A DNA stretch of 6,564 bases from Hyphomonadaceae bacterium UBA1001 (GCA_002291875.1 DBAV01000226.1:1-6564); one strand, 5' to 3'; shown: positions 1 through 6,545, counted from the stretch's first letter. Notes: generated by a model not told the origin, from the letters alone. Numbers and translations: made by a program.

Positions 1-1323
1 GAGGGTGGGGGACACCTCGTCGGTGACGTCCTTCTCGCCCCGGCTGACCACGGTGGTGATCACGAGGTCGCCGGTGACGTTCAGCGTGGTGCGGCACATG
101 TCGAGGAAACGGTCCACGCCCAGGATCAGGGCGATCGCCTCGGGCGGCACGCCCACCATGCCCAGGATCATCGCGATCACCGGCAGCGCGCCCGCCGGCA
201 CCCCGGCCGTCCCGATGCCGCCGAGGATGCAGATCAGCATCACCATCACCTGCTGCTCGATGGTCAGGGGCACGCCGAAGAACTGGCACAGGAACAGCAC
301 CGTGACGCCCTCGAACAGGGCGGTGCCGTTCTGGTTGGCCGTCGCCCCCACCGTCAGCACGAAGCGCGAGATGCGCCTTGGCAGCTTCAGCACGGTTTCG
401 GCCGTGCGCAGCGACACCGGCAGGGTGGCATTCGATGAGGCGGTCGAGAACGCCACCAAGAGCGGCTCGCGGATGTCGCGGAAGAACGCCAGCGGCGAGC
501 GCCGGCCCAGCACCCACAGCACCAGCGGGTAGACCACGAACATGTGCAGCGCCATGGCGCCGATCGCCACCAGGGCGAAATTGGCCAGCCGCGCCAAAAG
601 CTCCCACCCGAACAGGGCGGCGAGGTTGAACATCAGCGCCGCCACCGCGATCGGGGCCAGCCGGATCACGAGGTTGATGAGCTTCATCATCACCTCGAGC
701 AGGCCGACAATGGTGCCCTGGAGCTGGTCGGTGAGCGGGCTGCGCACCATCACCAGCCCGATCCCGAACAACAGGGCGAAGATCATCACCGGCAGGACCT
801 GGTTCTGCGAGGCGGCGGTGAAGACATTGCTGGGGATCAGGTTCAGGAAGAAGTCGCCGATCGAGACGCCCTCGGGCGCGCGGGCCACGATGTCCATGGC
901 GCCCTCGGCACTCTCGGCCATCAGCCGCGCGGCCAGCTCCTGCGGCACGCCGGCACCGGGCTGAAAGACGTTGACCGCCACCAGGCCGATCACCACCGCA
1001 ATGGTGGACAGAACCACCGTCAGGCCCAGCGTGCGCCAGCCGACCCGGCCCAGCGAGCTGAGATCGCCCATCTCGGCCACGCCGACCACCAGGGCCGCGA
1101 ACAGCAGCGGCAGCACCAGCATGAACAGCAGGCGCAGGAAAATCTGGCCGATCGGTCCGGTGACATTGTCGGTCACCCACTGCACCCACAAGGTGTCCGA
1201 GCCGATGCCCAGATTCACCGCCAGGCCCAGCCCCGTGCCGACCACAAAGCCCAGCAGCAGCTGCATGTGCAGCGGAAAGCGCTCACGCCTGCCAGCCTGG
1301 TCGGCCGTGCCCGCACCCGTCAT
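1..1323 (-). CDS. Dicarboxylate/amino acid:cation symporter (DAACS family), C-terminus cut by window edge
   Basis: Inner-membrane secondary transporter that should import dicarboxylates or acidic amino acids with cations. The reading frame starts at ATG 1323 and is open for 441 codons to base 1 with no stop. Family members are about 420-450 residues, so only a short tail is probably missing. The fold landmarks are all present: TM2 with LRLLFMLVLPLLFAALVVG, hairpin HP1 with SSNATLP (about 296-302), TM7 with NQNGT (330-334), hairpin HP2 with GGIGTAGVP (368-376) and TM8 with DRFLDMCRTTLNVTGD (404-419). In TM8, Asp408, Arg411, Asn415 and Asp419 match the substrate and Na+ ligands of GltPh; the arginine favours an acidic side chain. 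The TM7 motif is normally NMDGT, so the Asp is replaced by Asn332. The start is supported by a purine-rich GAGGGGGAAG just upstream. Exact substrate (glutamate, aspartate, succinate) cannot be told from sequence alone. Confidence 0.93.
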   Translation of the reverse strand, partial: MTGAGTADQAGRRERFPLHMQLLLGFVVGTGLGLAVNLGIGSDTLWVQWVTDNVTGPIGQIFLRLLFMLVLPLLFAALVVGVAEMGDLSSLGRVGWRTLGLTVVLSTIAVVIGLVAVNVFQPGAGVPQELAARLMAESAEGAMDIVARAPEGVSIGDFFLNLIPSNVFTAASQNQVLPVMIFALLFGIGLVMVRSPLTDQLQGTIVGLLEVMMKLINLVIRLAPIAVAALMFNLAALFGWELLARLANFALVAIGAMALHMFVVYPLVLWVLGRRSPLAFFRDIREPLLVAFSTASSNATLPVSLRTAETVLKLPRRISRFVLTVGATANQNGTALFEGVTVLFLCQFFGVPLTIEQQVMVMLICILGGIGTAGVPAGALPVIAMILGMVGVPPEAIALILGVDRFLDMCRTTLNVTGDLVITTVVSRGEKDVTDEVSPTL

Positions 1324-1436
1324 GTCTTCCCCCTCGCTCCCGTTCTCGTGAGCTTGCCTCGGGTTTACGGGCGCGTCGACGTTTACGCTGCGTTTACCAT
1401 GATGGCCGCAGCGCGGGTGTCCGAGGACCGGGCAGC
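1324..1436. promoter_or_regulatory. Divergent control region between symporter and transglycosylase-like gene
   Basis: Two genes face away from each other across 113 bp, so both promoters should lie here. On the symporter side there is a strong GGGGGA-type ribosome site next to ATG 1323. On the other side GAGGA at 1423-1427 sits 9 nt before ATG 1437. The middle holds three GTTTAC copies, at 1363-1368, 1381-1386 and 1392-1397, in an otherwise GC-rich stretch. No convincing -35/-10 pair was recognised. Confidence 0.55.
1382..1397 (+). promoter_or_regulatory. CtrA-like tandem half-sites (TTTA-N7-TTTAC)
   Basis: TTTA at 1382-1385 and TTTAC at 1393-1397 are separated by 7 nt, giving an 11-bp repeat period, about one helical turn. 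The CtrA response regulator of alphaproteobacteria recognises TTAA-N7-TTAA, and its 8-mer form TTAACCAT differs by one base from TTTACCAT at 1393-1400. Each half-site departs at the third base, so this is a degenerate match and may belong to another OmpR-family regulator. A third GTTTAC at 1363-1368 is 18 bp upstream. Confidence 0.3.
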
Positions 1437-2348
1437 ATGAGCATCGACGCCACCAGACACGCCCCCCACGCCACGGGTGCCCCGCCCGCCATCCAGGCCG
1501 CGATCGCGCGCGCGGCGCAGGCGACCGGGACCGATTTCGGCCTGATGCTGGCCACCGCGCGGCGCGAATCCTCGTTCGATGCCAATGCGCGGGCCGCCAC
1601 ATCCAGCGCGACGGGCCTCTATCAGTTCATCGAGCAGACCTGGCTGGCGACGGTGGGCCGGCACGGTGCGCGCCACGGCCTCGAGGGCGCGGCCGCCGCC
1701 ATCCGGTTTCAGGACGGACGGGCGGTGGTGGACGACCCGGCGACGCGGCGTGCCATCCTGGCGCTGCGCACCGACCCCGAGATCGCCGCGCGCATGGCGG
1801 GCGAACTGACGCGCGAGAACGCCCAGGCCCTGTCGCGGGGGCTGGGCCGCGCGCCCACCGCCGGCGAGCTCTATGCCGCCCATGTGCTGGGTCCGGGCGG
1901 GGCGCTGGCCATGATCGCAGCCGCGCGGGACGGACATCCGGCAACCGCGGCGGCAGTGCTGCCGGCAGCGGCGCGGGCGAACGAGGCCCTGTTCAGCCAC
2001 CGCGACGGGCGGGCGCGCTCGCCGGCCGAACTGATGGCGCGCCTGGACGTGACGCCGGGCACAGCGCGCGGGCTGCCGGTCGCCGGCGCGGCCGGTGCAT
2101 TGCCCCTCGGCGGGGCAATGGCGTCGGGCACCGCGCCGCAGGCATCGCCTCAAGGACCGACGGACCCCGCCGAGGCGGCCGCCATGGCGCAGCTGATGCT
2201 GCCGACCCTGCGCGGCATGCTGGACGTGCTGCTGTCGTCGTCGGCCGAGCGCGATCGCGAAGACGACCGCCCTTCGACCGACCTGCCCACGCCCGCCCAG
2301 GCGGCCGCCGTCTTTGCCGCCATCCGCGACACCGTGCGCACAGGGTGA
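1437..2348 (+). CDS. Lytic transglycosylase-like protein with SLT domain, no signal peptide
   Basis: A 303-residue protein whose N-terminal half has the soluble lytic transglycosylase (lysozyme-like) fold. These enzymes cleave the MurNAc-GlcNAc bond of peptidoglycan. The motif RRESSFD places the expected catalytic Glu at residue 44, and SSATGLYQF (56-64) matches the family's GAxGLMQ segment. A later GELYAAHVLGPGGA (143-156) resembles the third conserved block of phage and flagellar-type transglycosylases. From about residue 190 the protein is Ala/Gly/Pro-rich and unlike a known domain, with a short helical, acidic C-terminal part. There is no Sec signal peptide or membrane helix, so export would need another route, for example a flagellar export apparatus as with FlgJ-type hydrolases. 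That is inference. ATG 1437 has GAGGA 9 nt upstream; the ATGs at 1399 and 1402 are out of frame. The DUF2336 gene follows 81 bp downstream on the same strand. Confidence 0.85.
   Translation: MSIDATRHAPHATGAPPAIQAAIARAAQATGTDFGLMLATARRESSFDANARAATSSATGLYQFIEQTWLATVGRHGARHGLEGAAAAIRFQDGRAVVDDPATRRAILALRTDPEIAARMAGELTRENAQALSRGLGRAPTAGELYAAHVLGPGGALAMIAAARDGHPATAAAVLPAAARANEALFSHRDGRARSPAELMARLDVTPGTARGLPVAGAAGALPLGGAMASGTAPQASPQGPTDPAEAAAMAQLMLPTLRGMLDVLLSSSAERDREDDRPSTDLPTPAQAAAVFAAIRDTVRTG
2098..2120. repeat. Perfect 9-bp inverted repeat inside the transglycosylase-like gene
   Basis: CATTGCCCC (2098-2106) and GGGGCAATG (2112-2120) are exact reverse complements separated by the 5-nt loop TCGGC. 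The mRNA could form a stable hairpin here. It lies in the low-complexity linker encoding about residues 221-228, after the catalytic domain. There is no T-tract, so it is not a canonical Rho-independent terminator. Confidence 0.75.
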
Positions 2349-2429
2349 ACCGGTCCGGAACCACGCCGAGCAAGCCTTCCTTAATCCGCCGACGCCACAG
2401 TGCGCCCGCCAGAACCGGGAAGCCGTGCG

Positions 2430-3575
2430 ATGACCGTCACCACCATGCGATCCCGCCTCACCGAGGCCGACATCGAGACCTTCATCAAGGGCGGCACCAC
2501 CGAGGCACGCGCCGCGGCCGCGATGAAGATCGCCCGCGCGGTCGATCGCGAGCTGACCGACGACGAACGCGCCTATGCCGAGGAAATCGTGCGCCTGATG
2601 GCCCGCGACGCGGCAGCCCTGGTGCGGCGCGCGCTGTCGGTGGCCCTGCAGAACTCGCCCCGACTGCCGCACGACGTGGCCGTGCGCCTGGCGGCCGACA
2701 TCGACGCCATCGCCGAGCCGGTGCTGCGCAATTCGCCGGTCCTGACCGACGAGGACCTGATCGCCATCATCGAGGCCGCCCCGCCCTCCAAGCAGATTGC
2801 CGTCGCCGGCCGCACCTTCCTGCCGCGCCCCGTGACCGCAGCCCTGACCGAAAAGGGCGCCCCCGAGGCGGTGATGACCGCCCTGCGCAATCGTGGTGCG
2901 GCCTTTGGCCCGGCCGAGCTGGGCATGGCACTGGACCGGTTCGAGCTGAACAATGAGGTGGGCGCCGAGGTGGCCGCCGCCATGGTCGATCGCGACCGGC
3001 TGCCGGTATCGATCGCCGAGCGGCTGGCATCCAAGGTGACGGGCGTGGTGTTCGATCGCCTGGTCAACCGCCACGAGCTGCCGCCCCAGCTGGCCATCGA
3101 CTTGGCCACCTCCGCGCGTGAGCGCGCGACGCTGGACCTGGTCGACCAGGCCATGCGCCAGTCCGACCTGCCGCGCTTCGTCCAGCAGCTGAACCTTTCG
3201 GGGCGGCTGTCGCCGTCACTGGTGGCGCGGGCCGCGTGCATGGGGCGGATGCGCTTTGTCGAGCACGCCCTGGCCGAGCTGGCCGGCATCGCCCACCAGC
3301 GTGCCTGGCTGATGATCCATGATGCGGGGGCGCTGGGCCTGCGGGCGCTGGTCGAGCGCGCCGGGCTGCCCACGCGCCTCTATGCGGTCCTGCGCGCCGC
3401 GGTCGATGTCCATCACGAGACCGAACTGGACGGCGGCCCCGAGGATCGCCGCCGCTTTACCCGCCGCATGATCGAGCGTGTGCTGACCCAGTTCCAGGGC
3501 GTGCCCTCGGACGATCTGGACTATCTGCTGGAAAAGCTGGACGCCCTGGCCGACAGACCCGCCCGCGCCGCCTGA
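2430..3575 (+). CDS. DUF2336 domain-containing protein
   Basis: A 381-residue, probably cytoplasmic all-helical protein of the alphaproteobacterial DUF2336 family, whose biochemical role is unknown. The recognisable block lies at about residues 64-112: VRRALSVALQNSPRLP, then VRLAADIDAIAEPVL, then SPVLTDEDLI. The repeated helix-turn-helix spacing is reminiscent of HEAT-type repeats that act as protein-binding scaffolds. No signal peptide, membrane helix or catalytic motif was seen. ATG 2430 was chosen because GGGAA at 2417-2421 lies 8 nt upstream; an in-frame GTG at 2400 would add ten residues with no ribosome site, and ATG 2445 is a further option. It follows the transglycosylase-like gene by 81 bp on the same strand, so co-transcription is possible. 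The downstream gap is AT-richer and begins a separate toxin-antitoxin unit. Confidence 0.88.
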   Translation: MTVTTMRSRLTEADIETFIKGGTTEARAAAAMKIARAVDRELTDDERAYAEEIVRLMARDAAALVRRALSVALQNSPRLPHDVAVRLAADIDAIAEPVLRNSPVLTDEDLIAIIEAAPPSKQIAVAGRTFLPRPVTAALTEKGAPEAVMTALRNRGAAFGPAELGMALDRFELNNEVGAEVAAAMVDRDRLPVSIAERLASKVTGVVFDRLVNRHELPPQLAIDLATSARERATLDLVDQAMRQSDLPRFVQQLNLSGRLSPSLVARAACMGRMRFVEHALAELAGIAHQRAWLMIHDAGALGLRALVERAGLPTRLYAVLRAAVDVHHETELDGGPEDRRRFTRRMIERVLTQFQGVPSDDLDYLLEKLDALADRPARAA

Positions 3576-3673
3576 CCGGCGCGGCGACACATAGATCGAG
3601 AAAATGGCTCATATGAACTTGTTTTCTGGTTCGGATGACCTAAATCGAGGTTTCTGAACGCAGGGAGCGCGCC
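3576..3673 (+). promoter_or_regulatory. Promoter/operator region of the toxin-antitoxin operon
   Basis: This 98-bp gap is clearly AT-richer than its surroundings. It contains the 8-bp palindrome TCATATGA (3609-3616), nested almost centrally inside the inverted repeat AGAAAA (3599-3604) and TTTTCT (3622-3627). A second pair, GAAC (3615-3618) and GTTC (3629-3632), overlaps it, and ATCGAG occurs twice, at 3595-3600 and 3644-3649. Xre-type antitoxins usually repress their own promoter through such dyads, so this is the likely operator. A weak promoter guess is TTGTTT (3619-3624) with TAAATC (3641-3646), 16 nt apart. AGGGAG at 3662-3667 is the ribosome site for the antitoxin. Confidence 0.5.
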
Positions 3674-4063
3674 GTGAGCATGCTGTCCCCCACCGTTGAT
3701 GCACCCGACGTCCAGGGCGTCGCGCTCAAGGCCTATGGGCGGATCGCCGAGGCTTGGGGCCTGACCGTGCGCGAGGCCGCGGCGCTGGCAGACATGTCGG
3801 AATCGACGTGGAAGCGCGCGAAGGCTCCGCAGTTCGCCGGCGCGCTCACGCGCGATCAGCTTTTGCGCCTCAGCGCGCTCGTGGGGCTCTACAAGGCGCT
3901 GGAACTCTATTTCGACCCGCCCTTGTCGCACGACTGGCCAACACTGCCCAACCGGGGCCCCAATTTCGACGGCCAGCGCCCGATCGATGTCATGATCGAA
4001 GGCGGGCTGCCCGCGATCCTGCGCGTGCGCGGCCATGTGGATGCGCTCCGGGGCGGGCTTTGA
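3674..4063 (+). CDS. Xre/MbcA/ParS-family antitoxin (DUF2384)
   Basis: A 129-residue antitoxin expected to bind and block the active site of the RES toxin encoded next to it, and to bind DNA as autorepressor. The N-terminal part (about 20-52) is an Xre-like helix-turn-helix, with TVREAAALADMSESTWKRAK fitting the recognition core. The C-terminal part (about 60-129) is the toxin-binding MbcA/ParS/DUF2384 domain. Its signature is visible as RPIDVMIEGG (102-111) and RVRGHVDALRGG (117-128), the usual end of this family. The start is GTG 3674 because AGGGAG lies 6 nt upstream; ATG 3680 is in frame but sits 12 nt away. The stop TGA overlaps the toxin start (TTGA), so the pair should be translationally coupled. 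Length is typical for the family. Confidence 0.9.
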   Translation: MSMLSPTVDAPDVQGVALKAYGRIAEAWGLTVREAAALADMSESTWKRAKAPQFAGALTRDQLLRLSALVGLYKALELYFDPPLSHDWPTLPNRGPNFDGQRPIDVMIEGGLPAILRVRGHVDALRGGL

Positions 4064-4752
4064 AGCTGACGCCGGTCAACGACCGGGCCCTCGTACGCCT
4101 CATCCCCGCCACGCGCCACAAGCCGCCCGTCCTGAGAGGGCTGGTGGACACCGACGCCGAGGCCGAGGTTCTGGCCGAACTCGAGGGCCGCACCAGCGCG
4201 CGGCTGATCGCCGAGCGTGACGGCAGTGCCGCCCTGGACCGCCGCGAACTGGCGTTCGCGCGCCGGACGCGCGACCTTCGCCTCTACGGCGAAGCCCATG
4301 TGAATGCGGCTTTCACCTACACGCGTGCCACCGGCAATCGCTTCAACGGGCCCGGGCGCGGCGCGTGGTATTGTGCGTGGGAGACACTGACGGCCGCCAC
4401 CGAGGTGGGGTTCCACCGCACGCGTGAGCTGGGCTTTGTCGGACGGTTCGAAGGCCAAGTGCGCCATGTCGAACTGCTGGCGGACTTCATCGGCGACTTC
4501 CCCGACCTGCGCGACACGCCCGATCACCCGGCCCTCGATCCCGAAGTGACGGTCGGCTATGCGGTCGGACAGGCACTGGCGGGCGAGCTGCGGGCCGAGG
4601 GCCATCGCGGACTGGTCTATCCCTCGGTGCGCCATCCGGGCGGGCGCTGCTTCGTGGCCTTCGATCCCGGCATTGTCCAGAATGTGCGACCGGGGGCGTC
4701 GTGGACCCTGGAGTGGCGCGGCACGCCGGCGTTCTCGATCGTTTCAGGCTGA
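4060..4752 (+). CDS. RES-domain toxin (NAD+-degrading), partner of the Xre antitoxin
   Basis: A 230-residue RES-family toxin. Studied relatives such as MbcT degrade NAD+ by phosphorolysis or hydrolysis, and ParT ADP-ribosylates a host enzyme; which applies here is unknown. The RES core residues are visible: Arg94 in GNRFN, Tyr104 in AWYCAWET, Glu115 in TAATEVGFHR and Ser189 in VYPSVRHPGGRC, the last being the family's best-conserved block. The N-terminal 75 residues before the core match longer RES proteins paired with antitoxins. The only sensible start is TTG 4060, which overlaps the antitoxin stop in TTGA; no in-frame ATG or GTG occurs nearby. A G-rich stretch at 4050-4057 may serve as ribosome site. 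The 3' end overlaps the converging deacetylase gene by 9 nt. All catalytic residues are kept, so it looks active. Confidence 0.9.
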   Translation: MKLTPVNDRALVRLIPATRHKPPVLRGLVDTDAEAEVLAELEGRTSARLIAERDGSAALDRRELAFARRTRDLRLYGEAHVNAAFTYTRATGNRFNGPGRGAWYCAWETLTAATEVGFHRTRELGFVGRFEGQVRHVELLADFIGDFPDLRDTPDHPALDPEVTVGYAVGQALAGELRAEGHRGLVYPSVRHPGGRCFVAFDPGIVQNVRPGASWTLEWRGTPAFSIVSG

Positions 4753-5556
4753 AATGCCGGTGTGCGGCGGTGCGGCCCGAACGAGGGTGTCGCCCGGGGT
4801 GGTGGGCCACCAACGCCGCGCCTTGACCCGCTTGACCCCCTCGCGCACGGTGACCACCTCCAGCCCGCTGTCGCGGACAAGGGTTGCCACCTCGGTCAGG
4901 GCCTCGGGCGTGCAGCCCCAGGGGGACGGGTCGGTCTCGACCTCATGGCCGAACAGGATCAGCCAGCCGCGCCGCCGCCGCGCCGCCTCGATCCAGCGGC
5001 CGATCCGCGCGGCGTCGAAATTGCGTCGCTCGATGCCGACCGCGCGCAAATGGGCAAGGTCGATGCGGCCGACATTCAGGCCCGGCTGCACGCCGCGGCA
5101 CGAGGCGAACCGCTCGCCATAGAAGCGCTTGGCGGCCGGTCCGATCCGGCCATAGGGCCAGGCAAAGCTGTCTGCCGCATTGCCGGTGCGCTCGCGCAGC
5201 CACTCGCCATTGCGCGCATGGTCGGCCGCGCGGGCCGCATCGTCCAGCCGCGGGGTTTCGGCGTGGGCCCAGGTGTGGCAGCCGATCTCGTGACCCGTCG
5301 CCAGAAGCGCGGCAATGTCGGCGGCCGTGTGCTGGGCGCGCCCGTCGCACTGGGTGCCCTCGCGCGCGCCGGACACATAGAAGGTCGCGCTCATGCCAAA
5401 GCGATCCAGGATGGACGCGCCCTGGCGCGCCGCCGAGGCCGCGACGTCATCGAAACTGAAGCTGACCAGGCCGTGGGGCAGGTCCACCCGGACCGGGCGG
5501 ACGGCAACGAACGCGGCCAGGCGCTGGCGGAAGGGGCGTGCGATCAGGTCGAGCAT
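4744..5556 (-). CDS. Polysaccharide deacetylase, NodB homology domain
   Basis: A 270-residue carbohydrate esterase family 4-type enzyme, predicted to remove N- or O-acetyl groups from a glycan using a divalent metal. The NodB motifs are present in order. SFSFDD (32-37) gives catalytic-base Asp36 and metal-ligand Asp37, GHEIGCHTWAH (88-98) gives metal ligands His94 and His98, WPYGR is at 133-137, and LILFGHEVE (199-207) carries His204, the likely acid. No signal peptide or membrane helix is visible from the chosen start, so it may act on a cytoplasmic precursor or an envelope glycan reached otherwise; substrate is unknown. The start ATG 5556 precedes MLDLIARPF. An in-frame ATG at 5634 would add 26 Arg/Gly-rich residues, and neither start has a clear ribosome site. 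The open frame extends further upstream, to 5877, but that part lies over the divergent phosphoesterase gene. Its 3' end overlaps the RES toxin gene. Confidence 0.87.
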   Translation of the reverse strand: MLDLIARPFRQRLAAFVAVRPVRVDLPHGLVSFSFDDVAASAARQGASILDRFGMSATFYVSGAREGTQCDGRAQHTAADIAALLATGHEIGCHTWAHAETPRLDDAARAADHARNGEWLRERTGNAADSFAWPYGRIGPAAKRFYGERFASCRGVQPGLNVGRIDLAHLRAVGIERRNFDAARIGRWIEAARRRRGWLILFGHEVETDPSPWGCTPEALTEVATLVRDSGLEVVTVREGVKRVKARRWWPTTPGDTLVRAAPPHTGISA

Positions 5557-5692
5557 CAAGGTTCCGGCCCACCGGCCCCGACCGCGCGCGATGGCACGCG
5601 ATGACCCGTCGGGCGGCAGGGCACGCACGCCCATCAAGAACCGTGCCGACGGTTTCGCACGGGTTACGCGGACGTGCCGATAGGCTAGGGCC
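5557..5692. promoter_or_regulatory. Divergent intergenic region, deacetylase and phosphoesterase
   Basis: A 136-bp gap separates the starts of two divergent genes and should hold both promoters. Within it AACCGT (5639-5644) and ACGGTT (5649-5654) form a perfect 6-bp inverted repeat around GCCG, a possible operator. CGTGCCGA occurs twice, at 5642-5649 and 5673-5680. No clear -35/-10 pair was found. For the phosphoesterase, AGGG at 5687-5690 fits ATG 5699 and AGG at 5682-5684 fits ATG 5693. Confidence 0.4.
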
Positions 5693-6511
5693 ATGGCCAT
5701 GCGACAGGCCACGCTCGTGCTCCAGCTCTCGGACCCGCATGTCGATGGCATGGCGCGCGCGGGCGAGGCCGACGATACCGGGGCGCTGCTCGAGCGGGCC
5801 TTCGAGCGCGTGCGCGAACTGGCGCCCATGCCCGACCGCATCCTGCTGAGCGGCGACCTTGCGCGCGAACGCGGCACCGCGGCCGACTATGAGCGGCTCA
5901 AGCTGGCGCTCTCGATGGCGCAGGCGCCCGTGCGGCTGATTCCCGGCAATCATGACGAGCGCGCCAATCTGGCCCGCGCCTTCCCCGAGCAGCCCTGGGG
6001 GCGCGATGCCGACGCGGCCGCCCACCTGTCCTGGGTCGAGGAGGTGGACGGGCCGGGCGGGACGCTGCGCCTGGTGGGGCTCGACTCGTGCTCGGGGCGC
6101 GGGGTGATGGGGGGCTTTGGCGCGCGGCGCCAGGCCTGGCTGCGCCGGACGCTCGAGGCGGCACCCGAAACCCCGACCCTGCTGGCGATGCACCACCCGC
6201 CCTTTGCGACCGGTGACCCCAAGACCGATGCCATGAGCCTGTCGCCCGTCCAGGTCGAAGCGCTGGCGGCCATCCTGCGTGACCATTCCCAGGTGCAGCG
6301 GGTGGTGTCGGGCCACATCCACAAGCTGTGCGTGGGCAGCATCGGCGGCGTGGTGGCGATGACCTGCCCCGCGACCTGCTGGCAGTTCCGCCTGTCACCG
6401 GGCCTCGAGGGTCCGTTCACCGTGACCGGCGAGGCATCGGGCGCGCTGCTGCACGCCCTGACCCCCGGCAACCCCATTTCGACCATCCACATCAATTTCG
6501 GCCGCGCCTGA
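5693..6511 (+). CDS. Class III metallophosphoesterase, CpdA/GpdQ-like
   Basis: A 272-residue, probably cytoplasmic calcineurin-like phosphoesterase with a two-metal centre. Members hydrolyse cyclic nucleotides or phosphodiesters; the closest layout is that of CpdA (3',5'-cAMP) and GpdQ (glycerophosphodiesters). All metal-binding motifs are present: SDPH (Asp14, His16), SGD (Asp55), GNHDE (Asn86, His87), MHHPPF (His167) and GHIHK (His208, His210). The linking segment VGLDSCSGRGVMGGFGARRQ (128-147) also fits this subfamily. The natural substrate cannot be decided. ATG 5693 is given as start, but ATG 5699 is equally plausible, with a ribosome site 8 nt upstream; the choice changes two residues. 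It is divergent from the deacetylase. The C-terminus ends at TGA 6509-6511. Confidence 0.9.
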   Translation: MAMRQATLVLQLSDPHVDGMARAGEADDTGALLERAFERVRELAPMPDRILLSGDLARERGTAADYERLKLALSMAQAPVRLIPGNHDERANLARAFPEQPWGRDADAAAHLSWVEEVDGPGGTLRLVGLDSCSGRGVMGGFGARRQAWLRRTLEAAPETPTLLAMHHPPFATGDPKTDAMSLSPVQVEALAAILRDHSQVQRVVSGHIHKLCVGSIGGVVAMTCPATCWQFRLSPGLEGPFTVTGEASGALLHALTPGNPISTIHINFGRA

Positions 6512-6545
6512 TACCTCCCGCCACTTTTTTCAACAACACTCAAGC

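Noticed and set aside
544..1440. A 298-codon plus-strand open frame opposite the symporter
   Set aside because: Its product is a low-complexity His/Gln/Arg-rich sequence and the opposite strand encodes a clear transporter with all family motifs.
1383..3074. A 563-codon open frame on the minus strand opposite the transglycosylase-like and DUF2336 genes
   Set aside because: It spans two well-supported genes in antisense, its translation is rich in Gly, Arg, His and Gln without any domain, and long antisense frames are expected in GC-rich DNA with G/C-ending codons.
3137..3150. 14-bp palindrome CCTGGTCGACCAGG inside the DUF2336 gene
   Set aside because: It encodes an ordinary Leu-Val-Asp-Gln stretch with preferred codons; a single such palindrome is expected by chance in GC-rich coding DNA.
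3754..4059. Upstream extension of the toxin reading frame to ATG 3754
   Set aside because: This part lies wholly over the antitoxin gene in another frame and encodes Arg/Ala-rich sequence unlike any RES protein; TTG 4060 gives the expected N-terminus.
5557..5877. Upstream extension of the deacetylase frame to 5877
   Set aside because: It would overlap the start of the divergent phosphoesterase gene and the added residues are Arg/Ser-rich with no NodB similarity.
6512..6545. T-rich run after the phosphoesterase as a Rho-independent terminator
   Set aside because: There are six T residues but no GC-rich stem immediately upstream of them.
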